A stretch of 64,000 nt of DNA from Xanthomonas melonis (GTDB taxonomy: Bacteria > Pseudomonadota > Gammaproteobacteria > Xanthomonadales > Xanthomonadaceae), in NCBI RefSeq assembly GCF_020783655.1, contig NZ_JAJGQH010000018.1, forward strand, positions 62,001-126,000, written 5' to 3'. A program made the translations under genes and the position numbers. This document shows positions 55,109 to 64,000 of the stretch, piece by piece. The notes below the pieces were generated by a model. That model did not search any database. It was not told where the DNA came from and was given only the letters and a program-made list of their open reading frames with translations. Within the stretch, counting starts at the first letter, position 1. Every line of letters starts with the position of its first letter.

Positions 55109-58100
55109 GCGACCTCTCCTGCGCGGATGCGCCATAACGCGAACGGCCGCGTCGCCTCCAGACGGATGTGCTGGTGTTTGCCCTGCCACGTGAAGCGGTG
55201 CCCGTCCCATAGATCGTCCACCGCCACACTGGCGTGATCGGGCAGGCCCAGTTCCCACAAGGGGACTTCGATATCGGCATCCTGCCCGGCATGTGGATCG
55301 AGATCGATCGCCACCAGCACCATGGTGCGGCTGCGCGACAGGTAGCCGGCATCCAGGAACTTGCCGAAATACAGGATCTGATCGTTATGGGCCTGGTAGA
55401 AGCGCGTGCCCAGGTGCGACTGCAGTTCCGGGTGCATGCGACGCAGCTGGTTGAAGCGGGTGATCTCGTCCACGATGTCGCCCGGCGCACGTTCGGGCCA
55501 GGCGCGCAGCTGGAATTTCTCCGAGTCCAGATACTCTTCCTTGCCCGCCGCCAGCGGCGTGGCTTCGCACAGCTCGAAGCCCTGGTACATCCCCCACAGG
55601 CCGGACAGCGTGGTGGCCAGCGCAGCACGGATCAGGTGTCCATTGCGTCCGCTGGTCTGCAGGAAAAAGGGATTGATGTCCGGCGTATTGACGAAGAAGT
55701 GCGGGCGGAAGCACTCGCTCGGCACGCCCGCATTCAATTCCTGCAGGTACTCCTGCAGCTCGTGCTTGCGATTGCGCCAGGTGAAATAGGTGTAGGACTG
55801 CGAGAAACCGCACTTGGCCAGCCGGTACATCATCTTCGGCCGGGTGAAGGCCTCGGATAGGAACACCACGTCCGGACGGCGCCCACGCACGTCCGCGATC
55901 AGCCACTCCCAGAACGGAAACGGCTTGGTATGCGGGTTGTCCACGCGGAACAGGGTGACGCCCTCGTTGACCCAGAACAGCACCGCATCGCGCAAGGTGT
56001 TCCACAGCTCCGGCACCGCGCCACTGGCATAGAAATCGACATTGACGATGTCCTGGTACTTCTTCGGCGGATTCTCCGCATATGGAATCGAACCGTCCGC
56101 GCGCCAGGTGAACCAGTCCCTGTGCTCTTTCAGCCAGGGATGATCCGGCGCGCACTGGATGGCGAAATCCAGCGCCACTTCCAGCCCGTGCCCACGCGCG
56201 GCCTGGATCAGGCGGCGAAAACCCGCCAGCCCACCAAGTTCGGCATGCACTTCGGTGTGCCCGCCGTCGCTGGCGCCGATCGCATAGGGGCTGCCCGGCT
56301 CGCCATCCACCGCGGTCACCGAGTTGTTGCGGCCCTTGCGGTTGTTCAAGCCGATGGGATGGATCGGCGGCATGTACAGCACATCGAAGTTCATCGCACG
56401 GATATGCGCCAGCTTCCCGATCACATCGTCGAAGGTGCCGTGCCGCGTGACATCGCCGCTCTGCGAACGCGGGAACAACTCGTACCAGCTGGCGAAATGC
56501 GCTGCACGGCGCTCGGATTCCACCCGGAAGGTCACCGGATACTCGGAGCGGAACGGCTTGTCGTCGGCCTGCGCCATCGCCTGGGCAGTGTCCGGCTCCA
56601 GCACGATGGCCAACTGCTGCAGCGGCTCGCCATGCGCACCGATGCGGGCCAGGATGTCCTGCAGCTGCGTCGCCAATGCGCCATCACTGCGCGCCTGCGC
56701 CGCTTCGACCGCCGCAATGGCTTCCTGCACGTCCACCGGCAACACCGTATCGGCCGCACGCTTCTTTTCCAGGTCCGCATGCAGGGTGGCGAACACATCG
56801 CGCCACGCTTCCACACGGAATTCATAGGTGCCGATCCGTTCCAGCGGGAATTCCGCGCGCCAGCGATCGTTACCCAGTGCGCGCATCGGCGCGCTGGCCC
56901 AGGTTTTGGCATCGGCAGCGCGCCACAGCACCGCCACCGCGATGCGGTCGTGGCCGTCGCAGAAGGCATCGGCTTCCACGCAGATGCGGTCGCCCACGCT
57001 GCGCTTGACCGGGAAGCGGCCATTATCCACCGATGGCGTCACCGACTCGATGCAGACCCGCGGCCAGGTGGCAGCGGTCTGTGCCCGTGGGCGCATCCGC
57101 GGCACCGCCAGCACGTGCCGCGCCGGCACGCTGCGATAGACCCGCACTTCGCCTGGCTCCAGCGCTTCGAGCGTGGCGCCGGACAGCGTGCGTCCATCCT
57201 CGGCGACCAGTGCTTCCGCATCGCCCAGCAACCGCAGCAGGTCCGACGCAGGCACCGGCACCACGTGACGGGTGTCGCCATTGATCAGCAGCAGGGACGG
57301 CAACCCACCCAGCGGCTCCACCGCCACGGCCGTGAGCCCGGTCGTCTCGCGCAGCAGCGGACGCAAGCGCAGGCCGGCACTGCCGCCAGGCGCACCGCCG
57401 GCACGCAGCGAGGGCGGCACCGCGTGCAGATGTGCCTCGTCCATCGACCAGGCACCACCAAAGGCCAGCGCCAGCTGCCACTGCTGCGCGGGCCCCGCGC
57501 CATGCTCGCCGTCGCGCAGCCCCAGTACCGCCACGACCTGCGACGCCAGTGCGCGCAGCGCCGTGTCTTCCTCGAAGAACCAGCTGCCGCGGCCATCCCA
57601 CCACGCCAGCGAGGAAAACGCCGCGTCGAAGCCTGCGCCGGCCAGGTGTTGCAGGGCCTCCAGGCCCAACCCTGGCGTCCATGCCGCAAACACCACTTCC
57701 GGCGCCTGCGCATGCACGCGTGCGATCAGCTCGCGCCAGCGCGATGCCGGCACCTGCTGAGGCTGCAGCAACCGGAAGCCGCCCACGCCCTGCCCGGCCC
57801 AGTCCAGCAGGCGCGCACTCCACCACTCCACCAGCGCCGCGCCTTCCTGCGTGTAGCCGAAACGGGCTTCGGCGACCTCTGGCGTCGCCCGCGGCTGGCG
57901 CGGGTCCGGCACTGCGGTGCTGCGCGCGCGGAACCACTGCGGGTTGTCGCGCACCACTGCGCTGGCACCGCCGACCTCATCCAGGCGCACATCGATCAGC
58001 AACTTCACGCCAGCCCGCCCTGCGGCCTGCACGGCCTCGCGCAGCGCCGGGTCGGGGGCCTGCGCCGGGCCCGCCGGATCGATCAGTCGACCCTCCGCAT

Positions 58101-58218
58101 CGCGCGCAAACGGCGCTGCCATCACCACGTAATCGCAGCCGGCCTCACGCGCTGCCGCACAGCGCTGCTCCAGCCCGCCAGTCGCCGCATTGGGTTCGTC
58201 GAGAACGCAGATCCGCAT
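55105..58218 (-). CDS. glgE: Alpha-1,4-glucan:maltose-1-phosphate maltosyltransferase GlgE with extra N-terminal domain
   Basis: 1037 residues, whereas typical GlgE has about 660-700. Residues from about 386 form standard GlgE: N-terminal sandwich ([16 protein letters not shown]), then the GH13 barrel with nucleophile D760 in [10 protein letters not shown] and acid E789 in FLSEAFTR. Residues 1-385 look like an additional amylase barrel with small C-terminal sheet. There the nucleophile position reads GFRLLQ instead of GFRxD, and the acid position FAAWTPG lacks glutamate, so it is probably inactive. ATG 58218 has GAGGGGGCG upstream. GlgE extends alpha-glucan with maltosyl units. Confidence 0.93.
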
Positions 58219-58859
58219 GACGCCCCCTCAGCCGGCCACGGCGCGCATGCGCGCCGCAGTGTCGAGGAACGGGCCACACGCACCACGCCACATCCCTGCC
58301 ATCGCCGCCACGCGACGCGTCGGACCAATACCCGCCCGGATCGCCCGCCGCCCGGTCGACGATGGGCCGACCCCGCTTACCGTGATTGCACTCATGCGCG
58401 ACTCCGCAACGATGGTTGACCGTTGCAGTCAAGCATCCCGGTTGCGAAGTCCGCGTGTCGGCCGAATTGACGGAAATCGAACAAAGGCGACGCCCCCCTG
58501 ATGGGCAGCGTGTCCCCTCATACTGCAGCTTCGGATTGGTGACGGTCGCAACCGTTCAAGGACACCGATGGCTGCCTGGCCACAGGCAAGTCCGCCTGCC
58601 CGCAATACAGCGACGTGGTCCGGAACGATGACGGCACCTACGCGGCGACGCAATGACGATGCCTGTCTGCTATGCCGGCAGCCCCTATGCACCTTGGATC
58701 CGACACTGATCAGCTGGATTGGGAAACCGACAAAGCAAACAGTCAGGCGCCACAAGCCTGTACTTGTATGAGTCGTCGGCCGGTGGTCTGAGTCCGATGG
58801 CTGAGTGTCACTTCACCAGCCATGCTGCGGCGCCATCCGATGCACGGTCGTCTCGCGGT
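58219..58859. other. 641-base interval upstream of glgE
   Basis: It should contain the glgE promoter. At 58546-58656 a short plus-strand frame reads DTDGCLATGKSACPQ...TYAATQ and ends at TGA 58654. Its composition looks protein-like but it has no start or upstream continuation, so it may be the tail of a lost gene. Nothing else is recognisable. Confidence 0.45.
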
Positions 58860-59768
58860 CTACGCCGCGATTCGCTGTCCTGCAGCGCTGTTGGCCGGCA
58901 CCGCCGTTAACCGCCCCAGGCCCGCCGCAGCCACTCGCGCCTGCGGCGACGGCAGGCAGATCAGCACGCAGGGGCTCCTGGCGAGCGTTGCCTGCAGCGA
59001 CGAGCGCCAGACGCCACGGCGGATGACGGCCTCGTGTTCGACCACCAGCACGTCGGCGCAGGCGCGCTTGAGCAGGCCGGCGATCTCCCGGCGCGGGTTG
59101 CCCACCGCCACATGGATACGCACGCGCAGGTCATCGTCGCCCAGTTGCAATGCCAGGTCGCTGAGCCAGTTGGAGGCGGCCGCTTCGGTCACCGGAGTGG
59201 CGTTGAACAGGCTGTCCATCAACAAGCCTTCGCCGATCTCGGGCATGACGTGCAACAGATGCAGGTCCGCCCCGCGTCGGCGTGCCAGCGCCGCTGCGTC
59301 GCGCAGAGATTCCAGGTTGGTTTCGCGCCCGGTGACCCAGTAGGCGACATGGCCGCCCACGCTGCCATCGCGCGGGATCGCGTCGGCATAGGGCAAGGTC
59401 AGCATCGGCGTGGCCACCCGCTGCAGCACGCGTGCACGCAACGACACATGCAAGGGGCGCGGCAGGCCAGTGCGCTCGGAGGGCGGCATGATGAGCAAGG
59501 CGTCGTTGCGGCTGCGACAGAACGAGACGATGCCCGCTGCCGCCGGGCCGCTGGCCAGGGCACGCTCGCAGCCCGGGTAGTTGGAGGCTTCGGCGAAGAA
59601 GGCCTCCAGCGACTGCTGGGCCTGCGCGCGCTTGCCTTTGGCATGCACGTGCAGGATGGTCAGCCGGGCGCGCAGGCGGTCCACCAGCTGCGCCACGGTG
59701 GGAATGGCGGCATGGCAGGTCTCGGAGAAGTTGGTGGCGAAGATCAGATGGGTCGGCGTGGTCTGCAT
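58860..59768 (-). CDS. Universal stress protein with tandem Usp domains
   Basis: 302 residues in two Usp-like halves (about 1-135 and 145-290). In the second, HVAVGNPRREIAGLLKRACADVLVV resembles the beta4-alpha4 region. The first retains the HLIFATNFSETCHAAIP opening. The ATP loop (GxxGx9GS) is not complete in either half, so ATP binding is doubtful. It follows the bestrophin gene by 14 bases on the same strand, suggesting a joint stress function. ATG at 59768. Confidence 0.82.
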   Translation of the reverse strand: MQTTPTHLIFATNFSETCHAAIPTVAQLVDRLRARLTILHVHAKGKRAQAQQSLEAFFAEASNYPGCERALASGPAAAGIVSFCRSRNDALLIMPPSERTGLPRPLHVSLRARVLQRVATPMLTLPYADAIPRDGSVGGHVAYWVTGRETNLESLRDAAALARRRGADLHLLHVMPEIGEGLLMDSLFNATPVTEAAASNWLSDLALQLGDDDLRVRIHVAVGNPRREIAGLLKRACADVLVVEHEAVIRRGVWRSSLQATLARSPCVLICLPSPQARVAAAGLGRLTAVPANSAAGQRIAA

Positions 59769-59782
59769 GGCGGTGTCCGTGG

Positions 59783-60691
59783 TCAGTAGATGAAGCCGTC
59801 GATGGGGCGCACTTCGCGCAGCGGGGCGCGTTGTCCCAGCATTTCGCGCAGGGTCAGTTCGATGCCGCGCGACAGCGCCGTCATCGGGGTGTCGTGCACG
59901 GTGTTCTCGAAGGGGTCTTCGATGGCGCTGCTGGCGCTGTCGATGGCGAGCAGGGTGAAACTGATCAGCACCGAGGCGATCGGCATGGCCAGGCCCATGC
60001 CGGCGATCAAGCCCAGCGGCACCAGCCAGCAATACATGTTCACCAGCGTCCTGGGCAGCGACGAGAACTGCCGCGGCAGCGGCGTGTTCTTGATGCGCTC
60101 GCAGGCGCCCTGGATATTGGCCAGCGTGGTGAGGTTGGCATCCAGCGAGGACCAGCGCAGGCTGTCGAGCATGCCCCAGTCGCGCGCCTGCTGCAGCTGC
60201 TGGCCCAGCCGCAAGGTCAGCGCGTTGGGAATGTTGGCGTAGCCGCGCAGCGCATCGGCACGCGATTGCCCGAGCAGGCCGGCCAGTTCCGGAAACGGGT
60301 TCTGCCGGCGCAGATGGCAGCGCAAGGCATGCACGAAGGCCACTTGGTGCACCACGATCTCTTCGCGCAGCGCCACCTGGCGTGCGTCATCGGGGTCCAC
60401 ATCCAGTGCGGTCAGGGCCTGGCGTGCGATGGCGCGCGAGGTGTTGACCAGCGAGCCCCAGAGTTGTCGCGCTTCCCACCAGCGGCCATAGGCCGCATTG
60501 GCGCGGAATGCCAGGAAGATGGTGAGCGCCGAGCCCAGTTGCGCCAGCGGCAAGGCCTCGATCGACAGCCAGCGCCAGTCGAAGAAGGTGTAGAGGATGG
60601 CCACGGCGCAGTCGAAGACCAGCAGCACCAGCAGGCGTTTGTAGGTCTTGGGCCAGATGCGCCGCAGCGGAAACGTATCGCGGGTGATCAT
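59783..60691 (-). CDS. Bestrophin-family (UPF0187/YneE) anion channel
   Basis: 302 residues with helices about 20-45 and 45-65 and a later pair (about 215-240). The family signature FRANAAYGRWWEARQLWGSL is present, and the acidic AIEDPFENTVHD near the C-terminus corresponds to the bestrophin Ca-clasp region. Bacterial bestrophins form pentameric anion or cation channels of the inner membrane. I took ATG 60691; an upstream ATG at 60724 with GGAGG nine bases before it is a real alternative and adds 11 residues. Confidence 0.85.
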   Translation of the reverse strand: MITRDTFPLRRIWPKTYKRLLVLLVFDCAVAILYTFFDWRWLSIEALPLAQLGSALTIFLAFRANAAYGRWWEARQLWGSLVNTSRAIARQALTALDVDPDDARQVALREEIVVHQVAFVHALRCHLRRQNPFPELAGLLGQSRADALRGYANIPNALTLRLGQQLQQARDWGMLDSLRWSSLDANLTTLANIQGACERIKNTPLPRQFSSLPRTLVNMYCWLVPLGLIAGMGLAMPIASVLISFTLLAIDSASSAIEDPFENTVHDTPMTALSRGIELTLREMLGQRAPLREVRPIDGFIY

Positions 60692-60911
60692 GGTGAGGAG
60701 ACAGCCAACGTGGGGTGGCTGCATTACACCCAGCCTCCACGCTTGTGTCTGCCATCCTTGCGCCAGCGTTGGACAGTGCGCAGGCGGCTCGAACGATGCG
60801 CACGGCCTATCTTTCGATAGGGTGAAATCCATCGGCACCGCCACAATGCTGTGGGATGGATGGACCAGGATCAGGCGGGAGCGCCCTTGCAGGCAGGTAG
60901 ACGGACAGGCG

Positions 60912-62351
60912 ATGGATAGACTGAGGCTGCCATTCAAGTGGCGCGGACAGGTGGTCAAGCTCAATCGCGGGCCCACGCTGTGGGCGTCGCTGGTCATGCT
61001 CGTATCGCTGGTGTGTGCGGAGTGGTACTCGCATCTGGGCGTGTCGCTGGGGCTGCTCTACATCCTTCCGGTGGTCCTGGCCGCCACCGTGCTGTCGCGG
61101 CGCGATATCGTCATCGCAGCGATCGCCTGCGCGGTATTGCGCGGGCTGTTCGTCACCGACGAAACCCTGGTCGAACAGGCGCTGCGCTTCTTCATGGCCA
61201 CGATCGCCTATGCCGGCTGCGGCCTGTTGGTGGCCGAGATCAGCCGCACCCGCCGGGTGATCCTGTCGCACTACGTGCAGCTGCGGGCCGAACAACGCCT
61301 GCGCCGGCGGCTGGAGCGGCAGCTGCGCCTGCTGGCCGAGAGCAGCCCGGCCGCGCTGCTCACCGTGGCCGGCGATGGCCGCATCGTGGCGGCCAACCGC
61401 GCCGCGCACGAGATCCTGGAGATGGCCGAGGACGCTGCGCTGGAAGGTCGCGCCGTGCGCGATTTCCTGCCGCTGCTCGACGATGCGCTGAGCATGAGCG
61501 CCAACCTGGATGGCATGCGCACCTCGGCCAGCACCTGGGGCCACCGCGGCGATGGCAGCCGCTTCCCCGCCACCACCTGGTTCTCGGTCTACGAAGACAG
61601 CGAGGAGCGCCACCTGGCCGCCATCCTGGTCGACACCAGCGAGGAAGTGCGTGCGCGCGAATCGGCCCACTTCGACGACGTATTGAAGAACAACCGCCTG
61701 CTTGCCGGCGCGGTCTCGCACGAGATTCGCAACCTGTGTTCGGCCGCCGGCGTGGTCACCTCCAATCTGGCCCGGCACCCGGCCATCGGCGACGACCCGG
61801 ACCTGGCCGCCCTGCGCAGCCTGGTGGCGGCCCTGATGGAGCTGGCCTCGTTCAACCTGCGCCGCCAGCTGCCCGACGAGGTGCACGAAACCCGGCTGCA
61901 GACGTTGTGCAGCGAGCTGGATGTGATCATCCGCTCGGACTGGGACGACATCGATGGCCACCTGGAGATCCAGGTGCCCGCCGACTTCCCGTCGGTGCAG
62001 GGCGACCGCCACGCCTTGCTGCAGGTATTGCTGAACCTGGCGCGCAATTCCTTGCGTGCGGTGCAGGGCCTGCCACCGGCGCGCCGGCAACTGCACGTGG
62101 GCGCGCGCCTGGAGCAGGAGCGCGCCGTGCTGAGCGTGCGCGACACCGGCCCCGGCATCGCCGATCCCGGCCGGCTGTTCCAACCCTTCCGCAGCGATGC
62201 CGACGGCTCCGGCCTGGGCCTGTACATCTCGCGAGCGCTCATGACCAACCAGGGCGGCCTGCTGCGCCATGCACCCGGTGGCGAAGGCGCCTGCTTCGAA
62301 CTGTATCTGCCATTGGCGCATGCCCCGCAACCGGAGCCATTGCATGGATGA
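60912..62351 (+). CDS. Membrane-bound sensor histidine kinase with PAS domain
   Basis: 479 residues. Three to four membrane helices (about 22-110) carry only short outer loops, so sensing may occur in the membrane. A PAS domain (about 140-245, SPAALLTVAGDGRIVAANRAA) precedes the HisKA-like helix with H270 in AVSHEIRN. ATPase boxes are NLARNSLRAV, DTGPGIA and GSGLGLYIS. Start ATG 60912 follows AGGCG and avoids the long non-membrane extension of the frame. It overlaps the response regulator by eight bases and diverges from the bestrophin gene. Confidence 0.88.
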   Translation: MDRLRLPFKWRGQVVKLNRGPTLWASLVMLVSLVCAEWYSHLGVSLGLLYILPVVLAATVLSRRDIVIAAIACAVLRGLFVTDETLVEQALRFFMATIAYAGCGLLVAEISRTRRVILSHYVQLRAEQRLRRRLERQLRLLAESSPAALLTVAGDGRIVAANRAAHEILEMAEDAALEGRAVRDFLPLLDDALSMSANLDGMRTSASTWGHRGDGSRFPATTWFSVYEDSEERHLAAILVDTSEEVRARESAHFDDVLKNNRLLAGAVSHEIRNLCSAAGVVTSNLARHPAIGDDPDLAALRSLVAALMELASFNLRRQLPDEVHETRLQTLCSELDVIIRSDWDDIDGHLEIQVPADFPSVQGDRHALLQVLLNLARNSLRAVQGLPPARRQLHVGARLEQERAVLSVRDTGPGIADPGRLFQPFRSDADGSGLGLYISRALMTNQGGLLRHAPGGEGACFELYLPLAHAPQPEPLHG

Positions 62352-62988
62352 GCAGCGGCGCGAACCGGTCCGCCTGTACCTGCTGGACGATCACACCCTG
62401 TTTCGCGAAGGCCTGCTGCGCCTGCTCGGCGCCGACCCGCGCTTCGACGTGGTGGGGCAATCCGGCACGCTTGCGCAGGCAGTCGTGCAGATCGCAGCGC
62501 TGGCGCCGGACGTGGTGATCCTCGACTACGACATGGGCGAGTACAACGCGCTGGACTACATGCAGCGCCAGGCCGAGCAACCGACACGGCCGGCCACCCT
62601 GGTGGTCACCGCCGGCCTGCCCGAACGCGACGCGCTCGCGCTGATCCGGCTCGGCGTCTCCGGCATCTGCCGCAAGGACGTCTCCACCGACGAACTGATC
62701 GCCAGCATCCACGCCGTAGCGATGGGCCGCGTGCTGATCGACCAACGCTATCTGCAATCGCTGGTGGTGCAGAGCACGCAGGAAACCCGGCCCAGCTTTA
62801 CCGACCGCGAACGCGAGGTGCTGCGTGGCCTGTTGCGCGGGCAATCCAACAAACTGATCGCCCGCCAGCTCGGCAGCTCCGAAAGCGCGATCAAGGCGAC
62901 GTTCCAGCAGCTGTTCAACAAGCTGGACGTGCGCTCGCGCAGCCAGCTGGTGATGGTGATCCTGCAGGACTACCGGGATCTGGTGTGA
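62344..62988 (+). CDS. NarL/FixJ-type response regulator
   Basis: 214 residues. The receiver has acidic pair D15/D16, phosphoacceptor D61 in VVILDYDMG and K111. A LuxR-type helix-turn-helix follows (FTDREREVLRGLLRGQSNK, then LGSSESAIKATFQQLFNKL). The start ATG 62344 overlaps the kinase stop. It is therefore the cognate output of the adjacent kinase. Targets are unknown; the divergent bestrophin-stress protein genes are candidates. Confidence 0.9.
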   Translation: MDEQRREPVRLYLLDDHTLFREGLLRLLGADPRFDVVGQSGTLAQAVVQIAALAPDVVILDYDMGEYNALDYMQRQAEQPTRPATLVVTAGLPERDALALIRLGVSGICRKDVSTDELIASIHAVAMGRVLIDQRYLQSLVVQSTQETRPSFTDREREVLRGLLRGQSNKLIARQLGSSESAIKATFQQLFNKLDVRSRSQLVMVILQDYRDLV

Positions 62989-63315
62989 GCGCAGTGGCTG
63001 GTGGCCGGCAATGGTCGCGCCACCAGAACTTCAATGGCGGCACTCACTGCCGCGCAAGCCGCACCGCCCCGGCCAGCAGCGGAAACACCACGCGTCGCGC
63101 CAGGGCGGAGAGCATAAGCACAGACATGGCGCAGCGGCTGTGCCTGGCGACATCATGACTTCCGGCAGCGGCGTTGTGCGGTCACCAACGTCATAGGGCC
63201 GAGCCGGATAGCGGCGCTGGACGTGCTTGCCTGAGTGAACGTGGCAACGCGAAACGGTCTTCAAAGACATCTCCGCTGACTCCGCAAGCGAACCGGGCGC
63301 CGCGATCAGGAGCGA
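62989..63315. other. 327-base gene-free interval
   Basis: Between the convergent regulator and SMI1-like genes. Apart from the hairpin at 62998-63026 no element or gene is seen. Confidence 0.5.
62998..63026 (+). terminator. Hairpin after the response regulator gene
   Basis: CTGGTGGC (62998-63005) and GCCACCAG (63019-63026) form a perfect 8-bp stem ten bases after the regulator stop. No T-run follows, so termination is only likely by position. Confidence 0.4.
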
Positions 63316-63873
63316 TCAGGGTTGCTCGCCGTAGCGCTGCTTCGACCACTGATCGATGACCAACCCCACATCGGGACAGTTGGACTTCGCGACGGCCACG
63401 ATGTCCTCGCCGGTGCGGGGGCAGACAATGCCAAGCTCGGCCTCCAGCCAGGCGCGCAACCTGGCGGCGGAATCGGGGTCCGCCGGCGGCTGGCTCAGGT
63501 CGTCGAAGCCGAGTTCGTCGTAGCCAATTCCAAACAGGCCCAGAAACTCGCGAAAATTCCTCGCCAGGACGGTGTTTTCGCACCCCTCGGACCCCAGATG
63601 CACGACCGGCACGGCACTCGCATCCAGACTGTCGCGCAGCCAGAACGCCAGGATCGAACCGTCCGGCCCCGCGCCGAAGTAGGCGAACTGCGATGCCATC
63701 AGCGCATCCCCATCGAACCAGGACTGCACCCCACCGAAGTCGTCCGGCCTGATCTTCATGCACCCGCTGATCGGATAGCCGGTCCTGTCCAGATAGTCGC
63801 ACAGCATGCGCAGCTCCACGGGCAATACCGTGCCTGCGGGCACGTGCGCGGCGATGCGTTCGAACTTGGTCAT
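63316..63873 (-). CDS. SMI1/KNR4 (SUKH) family-like protein
   Basis: 185 residues. The pattern of a short N-terminal helix, FGAGPDGSILAFWL and VVHLGSEGCENTVLARNFREFLGLFGIGYDEL resembles the SMI1/KNR4 superfamily. Many members are immunity proteins against polymorphic toxins, others are housekeeping. No toxin gene lies inside the window, but the right edge is only 127 bases away. ATG 63873 was preferred to TTG 63882. Moderate certainty on the family, none on function. Confidence 0.65.
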   Translation of the reverse strand: MTKFERIAAHVPAGTVLPVELRMLCDYLDRTGYPISGCMKIRPDDFGGVQSWFDGDALMASQFAYFGAGPDGSILAFWLRDSLDASAVPVVHLGSEGCENTVLARNFREFLGLFGIGYDELGFDDLSQPPADPDSAARLRAWLEAELGIVCPRTGEDIVAVAKSNCPDVGLVIDQWSKQRYGEQP

Positions 63874-64000
63874 CTTTGACAACTCTCCAATTGCATGCGA
63901 ACGACCTGCCCGATCCTCGCTGGCGCGCCGATGATCGTCGATCTGCAGGGTGCGTACCCGGCATCGGTAGACAGCCTGTGCCCAGCGGTCGGGTTGGCAA

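Noticed and set aside
55930..58419. 829-residue plus-strand frame opposite glgE
   Set aside because: No domain or start context; mirror of the glgE codon pattern.
63031..63270. 79-residue minus-strand frame after the response regulator
   Set aside because: Cys/Arg/Pro-rich low-information sequence without start context; treated as non-coding.

Overview
The window is a GC-rich, densely coded stretch of bacterial chromosome. It most likely comes from Xanthomonas or a close Xanthomonadaceae relative. The reasons are the gene complement (a very long GlgE with a fused TreS-maltokinase and GlgB, an ergothioneine gene set, a LacI/KduI/KduD/TRAP pectin cluster, PhhA beside an Lrp regulator), frequent GTGA/ATGA stop-start overlaps, and a dispersed hairpin repeat lying between genes. 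This is inference from gene content; no 16S gene or marker is present. I saw no tRNA, rRNA, CRISPR array, transposase or prophage.

Layout. 1-5040: minus-strand housekeeping genes (PlsC-type acyltransferase cut by the window edge, hotdog thioesterase, then a tight ParA-SixA-YceI-phospholipase D operon). 5300-7580: an AEC transporter and a TPR protein, separated by a 720-base gap holding a strong candidate for a roughly 310-nt structured RNA. 7771-13513: a single-chain indolepyruvate:ferredoxin oxidoreductase and a HipBA module. 13565-20170: a DUF3253 protein, ergothioneine genes egtD/egtB with a divergent EgtE-like lyase, an ABC transporter of the osmoprotectant/ergothioneine type, and an EF-hand protein. 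20160-24758: desaturase, orphan ABC ATPase, AIM24-like protein and patatin lipoprotein. 24942-29840: a siderophore-type TonB-dependent receptor with a Fur-like box, then an Lrp regulator divergent from phenylalanine hydroxylase, and a DUF2442/DMP19-like protein.

29901-44951 is a pectin / rhamnogalacturonan utilisation locus. It has two CE12-type rhamnogalacturonan acetylesterases (one fused to a cupin), two further esterases, a GH43 glycosidase, a three-part TRAP transporter, KduI, KduD, an RpiB-family isomerase, a hydratase/FAH-family enzyme and a LacI regulator. One 18-bp operator-like motif occurs before kduI, before the GH43 gene and between the divergent hydratase and esterase operons. 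This suggests one regulon in which esterases and GH43 trim oligomers, TRAP imports uronides, and KduI/KduD move the sugar toward 2-keto-3-deoxygluconate. The later enzymes (KdgK, KdgA) are not in the window.

45273-49201: an aldo-keto reductase, a small phosphodiesterase and an iron-uptake trio (DUF3325, DUF3649, PepSY). 49563-58218: a three-gene operon glgE-treS/maltokinase-glgB, which would convert trehalose to branched alpha-glucan via maltose-1-phosphate. The GlgE carries a degenerate amylase-like N-terminal half. 58860-63873: universal stress protein and bestrophin-like channel divergent from a histidine kinase/LuxR-type regulator pair, then a SMI1/KNR4-like protein.
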